From Hippea sp. KM1 (lineage in GTDB: Bacteria > Campylobacterota_A > Desulfurellia > Desulfurellales > Hippeaceae): a stretch of 64,000 nucleotides of DNA. The notes beneath the pieces were generated by a model, which saw only the letters and a list, made by a program, of their open reading frames with translations, had not been told where the DNA came from and made no database searches. The position numbers were made by a program, and so were the translations under genes. Of the stretch, positions 57,692 to 64,000 are shown piece after piece (the first letter of the stretch is position 1; each line of letters starts with the position of its first letter). The stretch is from the NCBI RefSeq assembly GCF_000526195.1, contig NZ_JAFP01000001.1, positions 1,493,501 to 1,557,500 on the forward strand, given 5' to 3'.

Positions 57692-57735
57692 TATGCACCT
57701 CGTTTATTTTTAATAGAAAAGGTTTATTTTTTAGA

Positions 57736-57767
57736 AAAAAAAAGGAAAGAGACTTTCGCCTCTTTCC
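57736..57767 (-). terminator. Intrinsic terminator/attenuator between rplL and rpoB
   Basis: On the minus strand GGAAAGAG-GCGAAAGT-CTCTTTCC (57744-57767) is a perfect 8-bp stem followed directly by a run of T (57736-57743). It is the strongest intrinsic terminator signal inside the ribosomal block and sits where E. coli has its partial rplL-rpoB attenuator. Confidence 0.8.
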
Positions 57768-57795
57768 TTGCCGCTCTATCCCGTTCAAAACAGAA

Positions 57796-58185
57796 TTATT
57801 TAATCTCTACTTCTGCGCCGACCTCTTCGAGCTTAGCCTTGATCTGCTCTGCTTCTTCCTTGCTGACCTTCTCCTTAACGGGCTTAGGAGCAGAATCAAC
57901 CAAAGCCTTAGCCTCTTTGAGTCCAAGGCCGGTGATCTCCCTAACCACCTTGATAACCTGAATCTTCTTATCGCCAGCCTTGTTGAGAACTACATCAAAC
58001 TCAGTCTTCTCCTCAGCAGCAGCCTCACCGCCAGCAGCAGGGGCAGCAGCTGCAGCAACAGCAGCCACAGGAGCAGCAGCGCTTACACCGAATTTATCCT
58101 CAAGTTCCTTAACGAACTCAGCCAACTCAACAACCGTCATATTCTCAATAAATGCAATAACATCCTCTTTTGTAATCTCAGCCAT
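57796..58185 (-). CDS. rplL: 50S ribosomal protein L7/L12
   Basis: 129 residues: N-terminal dimerisation helix pair, an Ala-rich hinge ([20 protein letters not shown], about residues 35-54), and the C-terminal GTPase-contact domain with [20 protein letters not shown]. Stalk protein, several copies per ribosome. Confidence 0.97.
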   Translation of the reverse strand: MAEITKEDVIAFIENMTVVELAEFVKELEDKFGVSAAAPVAAVAAAAAPAAGGEAAAEEKTEFDVVLNKAGDKKIQVIKVVREITGLGLKEAKALVDSAPKPVKEKVSKEEAEQIKAKLEEVGAEVEIK

Positions 58186-58203
58186 CTCTAATCAACCCTC
58201 CTC

Positions 58204-58725
58204 TTAATTTTCTTTCTTTTTTTCTTCTATTGCCTTAAGCACATACAGAAGCTGTCTGATATTTGCCGCCAATACATTGACGAATCCAGATATAGGTGCC
58301 TTCATTGTTCCAAGCACCTGCGCCAACAGCACCTCTTTTGGTGGCAGCTTGCTTAATGCCTTTACATCCTCTGCAGTCAAAAGCTTACCACCCAGGCAGC
58401 CAAACTTAACCTCGAGCTTCTTAAACTCCTTGGCCTTCTCAACAAGGATCTTGGCCAAAACGGCAGGATCATCAAAACCCAAGGCGAAGGCGTTTGCGCC
58501 CCTAAGCTGCTCCTTCATAACATCCCAATCGCTACCCTCAATGGCCTTCTTTACAATGTTGTTCTTGATAACATTGAAGGTGCAGCCGGCCTTCTTGATA
58601 TCGTTTCTAATGCTTTCCATCTCAGCCACAGTCAGGCCACTATAGCCTGCCACTATAACAATCTTGGCCTCCTGCAGCTGTTCAGCTAACCGTTTGGCTA
58701 ACTCTACCTTCCTCTCCTTCTTCAA
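58204..58725 (-). CDS. rplJ: 50S ribosomal protein L10
   Basis: 173 residues. The rRNA-binding N-terminal domain has IVIVAGYSGLTVAEMESIRN and FNVIKNNIVKKAI, and the C-terminal helix binds L7/L12 dimers. The start is TTG at 58725, supported by GGAGGGGG just upstream and by the family N-terminus. Confidence 0.95.
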   Translation of the reverse strand: MKKERKVELAKRLAEQLQEAKIVIVAGYSGLTVAEMESIRNDIKKAGCTFNVIKNNIVKKAIEGSDWDVMKEQLRGANAFALGFDDPAVLAKILVEKAKEFKKLEVKFGCLGGKLLTAEDVKALSKLPPKEVLLAQVLGTMKAPISGFVNVLAANIRQLLYVLKAIEEKKKEN

Positions 58726-58737
58726 TATCCCCCTCCT

Positions 58738-58815
58738 TTCCTGGACGGGCCAAAAACTGGTCTCCTGCAGGCTTCCTTTAAAGCCCTTAAGCTACCCACA
58801 GTCTTTGACCTCTTG
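58738..58815 (-). promoter_or_regulatory. Ribosomal protein L10 leader (autoregulatory mRNA element)
   Basis: In the 97-base rplA-rplJ gap the minus strand reads AAAGACTGTGGGTAGC, GCTTAAGGGCTTTAAAGG and CCTGCAGGAGACC, blocks typical of the L10 leader to which L10(L12)4 binds to repress rplJL translation. Pairing of AAGCCTGCAGG and flanking segments supports the kink-turn fold. Confidence 0.7.
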
Positions 58816-58822
58816 ATTTATG

Positions 58823-59521
58823 TTAATACTGAAGTGATTGCACATTTATCTTCACGCTGGGTGAATGTGTGGTTGCTATATGGAAAGACTTTATATACCT
58901 TCCCTTTGCTGCTGCAGGTTTAGCCTTAACAACAGCATCATACAGGGCCAGTATATTATCCTTTAGCTTATCGTTATCAAACGACTTCTTGCCCACTCCA
59001 GCATGGATGTTTGCCGTCTTGTCAACCCTAAATTCAATCTCGCCAGCCTTTGCCCTCTTCACAGCATCGGCAACATCAAATGTAACGGTTCCAACCTTCG
59101 GATTGGGCATCAAACCCCTCGGTCCCAAAATCTTACCCAAGCGGCCGACTATGCCCATCATGTCGGGTGTTGCTATAACCTTGTCAAACTCCAGCCACCC
59201 TTCCTTTGCAATCTTATCGGCGTACTCCTGACCGCCCACATAATCGGCACCAGCCTCTTCAGCCTCTTTTATCTTCTCACCCTTGGCAAACACCAACACC
59301 TTAACGCTCTTTCCTGTGCCGTGTGGCAGGGTCACAGAGCCCCTTACAATCTGATCAGAATGCCTTGGGTCAACACCCAACCTCATGTGGACTTCTACCG
59401 TCTCATCGTAATTGGCATAGGCTATCTCTTTTAGGATTTTCAAAGCCTCATCCAGGGAATACTCCTTCAGATAGTCATACTTCTTCAACGCCTCGATATA
59501 CTTCTTGCCTCTCTTAGCCAT
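58823..59521 (-). CDS. rplA: 50S ribosomal protein L1
   Basis: 232 residues with [40 protein letters not shown] and [20 protein letters not shown]. Forms the mobile L1 stalk; in E. coli it represses the L11-L1 message. Confidence 0.97.
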   Translation of the reverse strand: MAKRGKKYIEALKKYDYLKEYSLDEALKILKEIAYANYDETVEVHMRLGVDPRHSDQIVRGSVTLPHGTGKSVKVLVFAKGEKIKEAEEAGADYVGGQEYADKIAKEGWLEFDKVIATPDMMGIVGRLGKILGPRGLMPNPKVGTVTFDVADAVKRAKAGEIEFRVDKTANIHAGVGKKSFDNDKLKDNILALYDAVVKAKPAAAKGRYIKSFHIATTHSPSVKINVQSLQY

Positions 59522-59564
59522 CGCTCCTCCTTTAAAGCTCCCACCTCTGGTGGTAAATGAGATC

Positions 59565-59996
59565 TTAGAATTCCTCTACTTCAACACCCATGTTGATTGC
59601 CGTGCCGGCAACGATCTTCATGGCCTTATAAATGTCATCGGTATTCAAATCGGGCAGCTTAACCTTAGCTATCTCCTCAAGCTGCTGCTTGGTTAGCTTA
59701 CCCACCTTCTGCCTTGCAGGATCGCTTGAACCCTTCTCGATTCCCAAAGCCTTCTTAATCAAAGAACTCGCTGGAGGTGTTTTTGTTATAAAATCGAAGG
59801 ATCTGTCTGCATAGACAGTTATAACGACAGGCACTATATCGCCGATCCTGTCTTTGGTCACATCGTTGAACTTCTTAACGAAATCCATGATGTTTACACC
59901 GTGCTGACCCAATGCTGGACCAACAGGCGGAGCAGGTGATGCCTTTCCTGCTTCTATCTGAAGCTTAATCTGGGCCACTACCTCTTTCTTAGCCAT
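59565..59996 (-). CDS. rplK: 50S ribosomal protein L11
   Basis: 143 residues: [38 protein letters not shown] and [19 protein letters not shown]. Thiostrepton-region prolines are conserved. Stalk base with L10. Confidence 0.97.
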   Translation of the reverse strand: MAKKEVVAQIKLQIEAGKASPAPPVGPALGQHGVNIMDFVKKFNDVTKDRIGDIVPVVITVYADRSFDFITKTPPASSLIKKALGIEKGSSDPARQKVGKLTKQQLEEIAKVKLPDLNTDDIYKAMKIVAGTAINMGVEVEEF

Positions 59997-60008
59997 TGCA
60001 AAACTCCT

Positions 60009-60548
60009 TTATTCCACTTTCTCTACTTGATTGTAATTTAGCTCAACAGGCGTGGAGCGCCCGAATATACTTATCAATATCTTCAATCGCCCCTTATCAA
60101 CATCAACCTCATCTATGGTGCCAGTAAAATTGGCAAAGGGACCATCCAAAACCCTAACCTGCTCGCCGGGTTCGAAGGATACAGAAAGCCTCGGTGCCTC
60201 TTTGGAGCTTTCTACACGCTGCATAATCTCCCTTATCTCGCTCTCATCCATCGGAAGGGGCTCGTTCTTATACCCCACAAAACCGGAAACAAACGACATC
60301 CTCTTAACGAGGTTATACAGCTTATCGCTCATTCTGGCTTTAACAAAAACATAGCTCGGATAGAGGCACTTTTTAACCTTTTCCTTTTTGTTGTTCTTCT
60401 TTATCTCGATAACCTCTTCAAAGGGCACAAATATCTCTTCTACTTCGCTTTCCAGCCCTTCTTCTTTGAGTTTATTCTGAAGCATAACCCTTACTTTATC
60501 TTCATAACCCACCTGCGTATGGATAGCATACCATTTGAAATCGCTCAT
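60009..60548 (-). CDS. nusG: Transcription antitermination factor NusG
   Basis: 179 residues. The NGN domain starts FKWYAIHTQVGYEDKVRVML; the KOW domain is near residue 130 (FEPGEQVRVLDGPFANFTG). It couples RNA polymerase to ribosome (through S10) and to Rho. Confidence 0.97.
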   Translation of the reverse strand: MSDFKWYAIHTQVGYEDKVRVMLQNKLKEEGLESEVEEIFVPFEEVIEIKKNNKKEKVKKCLYPSYVFVKARMSDKLYNLVKRMSFVSGFVGYKNEPLPMDESEIREIMQRVESSKEAPRLSVSFEPGEQVRVLDGPFANFTGTIDEVDVDKGRLKILISIFGRSTPVELNYNQVEKVE

Positions 60549-60562
60549 TTATATACAACCTT

Positions 60563-60745
60563 CTATTTAAAAAGTGATTGCAGTCCTACAGAAAGAAAGT
60601 AATCCAACAAACTCAAAATAAAAGCCACTATTACCGTGAACATTATCACGGAAATAGTGGCAGAGGTAACCTCTTTTTTGCCAGGCCAGACGACCTTTTT
60701 GAATTCTATCTTAACCTCTTCTAAAAAACCCAATACCTTCTTCAT
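60563..60745 (-). CDS. secE: Preprotein translocase subunit SecE
   Basis: A 60-residue single-span form. An amphipathic helix EEVKIEFKKVVWPGKKEV precedes the transmembrane helix (about 32-54). The start MKKVLGF at 60745 is chosen because an upstream in-frame start would lie inside tRNA-Trp. Confidence 0.95.
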   Translation of the reverse strand: MKKVLGFLEEVKIEFKKVVWPGKKEVTSATISVIMFTVIVAFILSLLDYFLSVGLQSLFK

Positions 60746-60754
60746 AACAAAAAA

Positions 60755-60831
60755 TGGCAGGCCAGGGAGGACTCGAACCCCCAACCAACGGTTTTGGAGA
60801 CCGCCGCTCTACCAATTGGAGCTACTGGCCT
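60755..60831 (-). tRNA. tRNA-Trp (anticodon CCA)
   Basis: 77 bases with encoded CCA. Acceptor AGGCCAG/CTGGCCT; anticodon arm CGGT-CTCCAAA-ACCG-type with anticodon CCA. It lies between rpmG and secE, as in many bacteria, and must be cut from the mRNA. Its first two bases are the last two bases of the rpmG stop codon. Confidence 0.97.
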
Positions 60832-60979
60832 ACTTTACCTCTCTATGTATTGTGTGTTTCCTGCAAAATGGACAATACTTCCTTAGCTCAAGCTTCTCTT
60901 TGTTCTTTTTCTTATCCCTCGTGCTGGTATAATTCCTTCTTTTGCACTCCGAACAGGCAAGCGTTACCATTTCACGCAT
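60830..60979 (-). CDS. rpmG: 50S ribosomal protein L33 (zinc form)
   Basis: A 49-residue protein missed by length-limited ORF scans. [20 protein letters not shown], then [20 protein letters not shown]. Two C-X2-C pairs (CSEC and CPFC) bind zinc. It starts 4 bases downstream of the tuf stop, and its stop codon overlaps tRNA-Trp. Confidence 0.95.
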   Translation of the reverse strand: MREMVTLACSECKRRNYTSTRDKKKNKEKLELRKYCPFCRKHTIHREVK

Positions 60980-60983
60980 CGGT

Positions 60984-62168
60984 TTACTCCAATATCTCCG
61001 TTATTACACCAGCACCAACTGTCTTACCACCCTCCCTGATGGCGAAGCGTGTCTCTTTCTCCAAGGCAACAGGTGCAATGAGTTCAACAGTTAGCTCTAC
61101 ATTGTCTCCTGGCATAACCATCTCTGTGCCCTCTGGGAGGTGGACTGTTCCTGTGACATCTGTGGTTCTGATGTAAAACTGTGGTCTATAGCCATCAAAG
61201 AATGGAGTGTGCCTTCCACCCTCATCCTTGGTGAGGACATAGACCTGAGCCTTGAATTTCTTGTGTGGTGTTATGGAGCCTGGTTTGGCCAAAACCATTC
61301 CCCTTTCAACCTCTTCCTTCTTGATACCCCTTAGGAGAACTCCAACATTGTCACCGGCTATTGCCTCATCCAGGATCTTCCTGAACATCTCAAGGGATGT
61401 TGCAACGGTCTTTTTGGTCTCACCGAAGCCTACTATTTCAATCTCCTCACCGGGCTTTAGAACACCCCTTTCAACCCTACCTGTGACAACAGTTCCCCTT
61501 CCTGAGATGGAGAAGATGTCCTCAATTGGCATCAGGAACGGTTTGTCTGCCTCTCTCTGTGGTGTTGGGATGTATTCATCAACTGCATCCATTAGCTCTT
61601 CTATTGCCTTCTTTGCCTCTGGGTCTCCTTCTAATGCTTTAAGAGCAGAGCCCCTGATTACTGGAACATCATCACCGGGGAAGTCGTATTTGGACAGAAG
61701 CTCTCTAACCTCCATCTCAACAAGGTCGATAAGCTCTGGATCGTCAACCATATCTGTCTTGTTTAAGAATACAACGATGTATGGAACATTAACCTGCCTT
61801 GCAAGGAGTATGTGCTCCCTTGTCTGTGGCATTGGACCATCTGCCGCAGAAACAACAAGTATAGCACCGTCCATCTGGGCAGCACCGGTGATCATGTTCT
61901 TGATATAGTCAGCATGCCCTGGGCAGTCAACATGTGCATAGTGCCTTTTGTCTGTTTCGTATTCAACATGAGCGGTGTTGATTGTAACACCCCTCTCCCT
62001 CTCCTCTGGTGCATTGTCGATCTCGTTGTAATCCTTAAACTCTGCCTTACCCTTCTCTGAGAGAACCTTTGTGATAGCTGCAGTTAGTGTTGTTTTACCA
62101 TGGTCAACATGGCCAATGGTACCGATGTTAACATGGGGTTTTGAGCGGACATATTTTTCTTTTGCCAT
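60984..62168 (-). CDS. tuf: Elongation factor Tu, copy between the tRNA cluster and rpmG
   Basis: 394 residues, the same protein as the copy at 44863-46047. The start at 62168 (MAKEKYVR) is chosen; an upstream in-frame start would enter tRNA-Thr. Placement thrU-tyrU-glyT-thrT-tufB is the E. coli tufB arrangement, so this is the tufB-equivalent. Confidence 0.97.
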   Translation of the reverse strand: MAKEKYVRSKPHVNIGTIGHVDHGKTTLTAAITKVLSEKGKAEFKDYNEIDNAPEERERGVTINTAHVEYETDKRHYAHVDCPGHADYIKNMITGAAQMDGAILVVSAADGPMPQTREHILLARQVNVPYIVVFLNKTDMVDDPELIDLVEMEVRELLSKYDFPGDDVPVIRGSALKALEGDPEAKKAIEELMDAVDEYIPTPQREADKPFLMPIEDIFSISGRGTVVTGRVERGVLKPGEEIEIVGFGETKKTVATSLEMFRKILDEAIAGDNVGVLLRGIKKEEVERGMVLAKPGSITPHKKFKAQVYVLTKDEGGRHTPFFDGYRPQFYIRTTDVTGTVHLPEGTEMVMPGDNVELTVELIAPVALEKETRFAIREGGKTVGAGVITEILE

Positions 62169-62182
62169 AAGAGCCTCCTTAA
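60984..62182. repeat. Duplicated tuf unit, copy 2 of 2
   Basis: Counterpart of 44863-46061, 16 kb away in the same orientation, including the 14-base GAGCCTCC ribosome-site segment. Confidence 0.85.
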
Positions 62183-62191
62183 AAAAACTTA

Positions 62192-62267
<76 letters not shown>

Positions 62268-62282
62268 ACAAATAAATAAAAA

Positions 62283-62359
62283 TGGAGCGGGAAACGGGAC
62301 TCGAACCCGCGACCCTCAGCTTGGAAGGCTGATGCTCTAGCCAACTGAGCTATTCCCGC
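62283..62359 (-). tRNA. tRNA-Gly (anticodon TCC)
   Basis: 77 bases with CCA. Acceptor GCGGGAA/TTCCCGC; anticodon arm TCAGC-CTTCCAA-GCTGA, anticodon TCC. Confidence 0.97.
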
Positions 62360-62373
62360 TCTTAAAATTAAAA

Positions 62374-62459
62374 TGGTGGAGAGGGGAGGATTCGAACCTC
62401 CGAAGGCGTAAGCCGGCAGATTTACAGTCTGCTCCCTTTGACCGCTCGGGAACCTCTCC
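62374..62459 (-). tRNA. tRNA-Tyr (anticodon GTA)
   Basis: 86 bases with CCA and a long variable arm (CCGGCTTACGCC region). Anticodon arm GCAGA-CTGTAAA-TCTGC, anticodon GTA. A GUN anticodon, so it is a substrate for queuosine modification by QueA encoded next door. Confidence 0.97.
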
Positions 62460-62462
62460 ACA

Positions 62463-62538
62463 TGGAGCTGGCGAAGGGACTTGAACCCCCAACCGGCTGA
62501 TTACAAGTCAGCTGCTCTACCGATTGAGCTACGCCAGC
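62463..62538 (-). tRNA. tRNA-Thr (anticodon TGT)
   Basis: 76 bases with CCA. Acceptor GCTGGCG/CGCCAGC; anticodon arm GCTGA-CTTGTAA-TCAGC, anticodon TGT. First gene of the 33-kb minus-strand block, about 5 bases from the expected transcription start. Confidence 0.97.
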
Positions 62539-62550
62539 AAGCAAAATGGG

Positions 62551-62578
62551 ATTATATACAGTTAATTGCATTTGTCAA
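62551..62578 (-). promoter_or_regulatory. Promoter of the tRNA-tuf-ribosomal superoperon
   Basis: Perfect TTGACA (62573-62578), a 16-base spacer and perfect TATAAT (62551-62556) on the minus strand, 12 bases ahead of tRNA-Thr. Confidence 0.88.
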
Positions 62579-62606
62579 CAAAAAAATAGAGGGTTTTTAT
62601 TTTTTC

Positions 62607-62635
62607 TTGTTCTAACAAACAGAGTCTATTATAAT
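62607..62635 (+). promoter_or_regulatory. Promoter of queA
   Basis: TTGTTC (62607-62612), a 17-base spacer and perfect TATAAT (62630-62635). The predicted start site is near 62642, 3 bases before the ATG. Confidence 0.75.
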
Positions 62636-62644
62636 AGCGCCGCT

Positions 62645-63676
62645 ATGGATGTGGATCTTTTTGACTATTACCTACCCAAAGAGCTAATAGCACAACAACC
62701 GCACATACCCAGGGATGAGTGCAAGCTCCTGGTATGTGATAGGAAAAACCATACAATTGAGCACAGGATCTTCAAAGACATTGTTCACTATATAAACGAA
62801 AACGACCTGATTGTGTTAAATGACACCAAGGTAATCCCTGCCAGAATATTCGCACAGAAACCCACAGGCGGAAAAATAGAGGTCTTTCTGCTTGAAGAGA
62901 TAGGCAAGGGAAAATTCTTATGCCTAACCAAGGGAAAACTAAAAAGGAGCACAACCGTTTATCTGAAGAATTCAAAAACAGCCCGCATAATAAAAATAGA
63001 AAATTCAGACAAGCGAATCGTCGAGTTTGATACAGATGAAAATGTATACGAACTGCTTGAGGAGATTGGGGAGGTTCCACTGCCCCCGTATATACAGCGC
63101 AACTATGACAATTACAATAAGAAAAGGGATTTTGAATACTATCAAACGGTCTTTGCAAAAAAGGAAGGGGCGGTAGCAAGCCCAACGGCCGGTCTCCATT
63201 TTACAGAAAGGCTTATAGACTCAATAAAATCCAAAGGGGCAAAGATAGCATACATAACGCTCCATGTCGGTATAGGTACATTTAGACCTGTAAAAGAAAA
63301 AGAGGTGGAAAAACACAAGATGCACTCAGAAAGATACCAGATAAGTCAAGAAACCGCAGAGATATTCAACAGGGTTAAATCCTCAAAGGGCAGAATCATA
63401 GCCGTTGGAACCACCGTCGTAAGGGCGTTAGAGAGTGCGATAGACCAAAAAGGATTCCTAAAAGCCCAAAAAAGCTCAACCGACATATTTATATACCCAG
63501 GCTATAAATACAGGGCAGTGGATGCCTTGATAACCAACTTTCACCTGCCTAAATCCACACTGCTTATGCTTGTAAGCGCCTTCTATGAAAGAGAGAGAAT
63601 ACTAAACTGCTACAAAGAAGCAATAAATAAACACTACCGATTCTTCAGCTTCGGCGATGCCATGTTTATCTACTAA
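62645..63676 (+). CDS. queA: S-adenosylmethionine:tRNA ribosyltransferase-isomerase
   Basis: 343 residues, beginning MDVDLFDYYLPKELIAQQP as usual. Signature regions are NDTKVIPARIFAQK, the catalytic-site motif ASPTAGLHFTERL near residue 180, YITLHVGIGTFRPVK and ITNFHLPKSTLLMLVSAF. It adds the epoxycyclopentane ring in queuosine synthesis on GUN anticodons (Tyr, His, Asn, Asp). The start at 62645 is chosen over an upstream in-frame start because it matches the family and the promoter lies between them. No ribosome site is visible. Confidence 0.96.
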   Translation: MDVDLFDYYLPKELIAQQPHIPRDECKLLVCDRKNHTIEHRIFKDIVHYINENDLIVLNDTKVIPARIFAQKPTGGKIEVFLLEEIGKGKFLCLTKGKLKRSTTVYLKNSKTARIIKIENSDKRIVEFDTDENVYELLEEIGEVPLPPYIQRNYDNYNKKRDFEYYQTVFAKKEGAVASPTAGLHFTERLIDSIKSKGAKIAYITLHVGIGTFRPVKEKEVEKHKMHSERYQISQETAEIFNRVKSSKGRIIAVGTTVVRALESAIDQKGFLKAQKSSTDIFIYPGYKYRAVDALITNFHLPKSTLLMLVSAFYERERILNCYKEAINKHYRFFSFGDAMFIY

Positions 63677-64000
63677 AAGCATACCTGCTTTATAGCCTCA
63701 TAAAGCACAACGGCAACACTATCTGCCAAATTCAGCGAACGCACACCGTCGGTCATAGGAATGTTTATAGCATTATCCATATTGGCCTGTATAAAATCGT
63801 CAGGTAAACCCTGGGTCTCGGATCCGAAGATCAAGAAATCACCCTCTTCAAAGCAGACATCAAAATACGGTTTTTCAGCCTTTGTTGAAGCAAGGAAAAA
63901 TCTCTTATCACCGTATTTATCCAAAAAATCATCCAAAGAGTTGTGAATCTTTAGCTTAAGATTATCCCAATAATCCAGCCCAGCCCTTTTAAGCCTTTTG
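63673..64000 (-). CDS. trmL: tRNA (cytidine/uridine-34 2'-O)-methyltransferase TrmL, 5' part beyond window
   Basis: The frame enters from the right edge and ends at 63673; about 108 C-terminal residues are visible. It reads KRLKRAGLDYWDNLKLKIHN, then the SPOUT knot GSETQGLPDDF and RSLNLADSVAVVLYEAIKQ, typical of TrmL, which 2'-O-methylates the wobble base of tRNA-Leu species. Its stop overlaps that of convergent queA. Confidence 0.9.
   Translation of the reverse strand, partial: KRLKRAGLDYWDNLKLKIHNSLDDFLDKYGDKRFFLASTKAEKPYFDVCFEEGDFLIFGSETQGLPDDFIQANMDNAINIPMTDGVRSLNLADSVAVVLYEAIKQVCF

Overview
The window reads like a chromosomal stretch of an AT-leaning, thermophilic, hydrogen- or formate-metabolising anaerobe. 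A Desulfurellales-type bacterium (Hippea or a relative) is my best guess. It rests on gene content and protein style (group 4 hydrogenase and hyp genes, Lys/Glu-rich proteins, GC-rich RNA genes in AT-rich DNA, separate rpoB and rpoC), not on a database match.

Left part (1-13 kb, mostly plus strand): the tail of a group 4 (Hyf/Ech-like) membrane hydrogenase operon, ending in a NuoB-like subunit that lacks its cluster cysteines and a HyfB-like antiporter subunit. A molybdenum-cofactor-type riboswitch then leads into two tandem ModA-like binding proteins. After a divergent cobU / rRNA methyltransferase pair comes a hydrogenase maturation operon (hypF - MDR oxidoreductase - hypC - hypD - hypE - ion transporter). 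Hydrogenase, its NiFe maturation genes and Mo/W capture for a likely formate dehydrogenase partner fit one energy-conserving system.

Middle part (13-30 kb): TPR, HDOD and CheR genes; RNase P RNA; an operon php - bamB-like - ftsH - usp - LOG on the minus strand; then rpsA - sppA - SPOR-like protein - tRNA-Pro. The tRNA is followed by a roughly 600-base gene-poor stretch with a tandem repeat and a GC-rich structured island. A four-gene operon cstA - small protein - ArsA/Get3-like ATPase - membrane-anchored protein follows, then an ankyrin-repeat protein with a giant-virus-like N-terminal domain.

Right part (29.6-62.5 kb, minus strand): one continuous block of about 33 kb in transcription order: four tRNAs, tuf, rpmG, tRNA-Trp, secE, nusG, rplK-A-J-L, rpoB-rpoC, rpsL-rpsG-fusA-tuf, then the S10, spc and alpha operons through rpoA, rplQ and lspA. 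A near-consensus promoter sits at its head, back to back with the queA promoter. The two tuf genes appear identical. trmL runs off the right edge.

A recurring feature is promoters whose expected start site falls on or within a few bases of the start codon (rlmI-like gene, TPR gene, HDOD gene, php, queA), suggesting leaderless mRNAs. The least explained elements are the cstA-ArsA operon, the ankyrin protein, the cysteine-less NuoB-like subunit and the GC-rich island near 24.6 kb.
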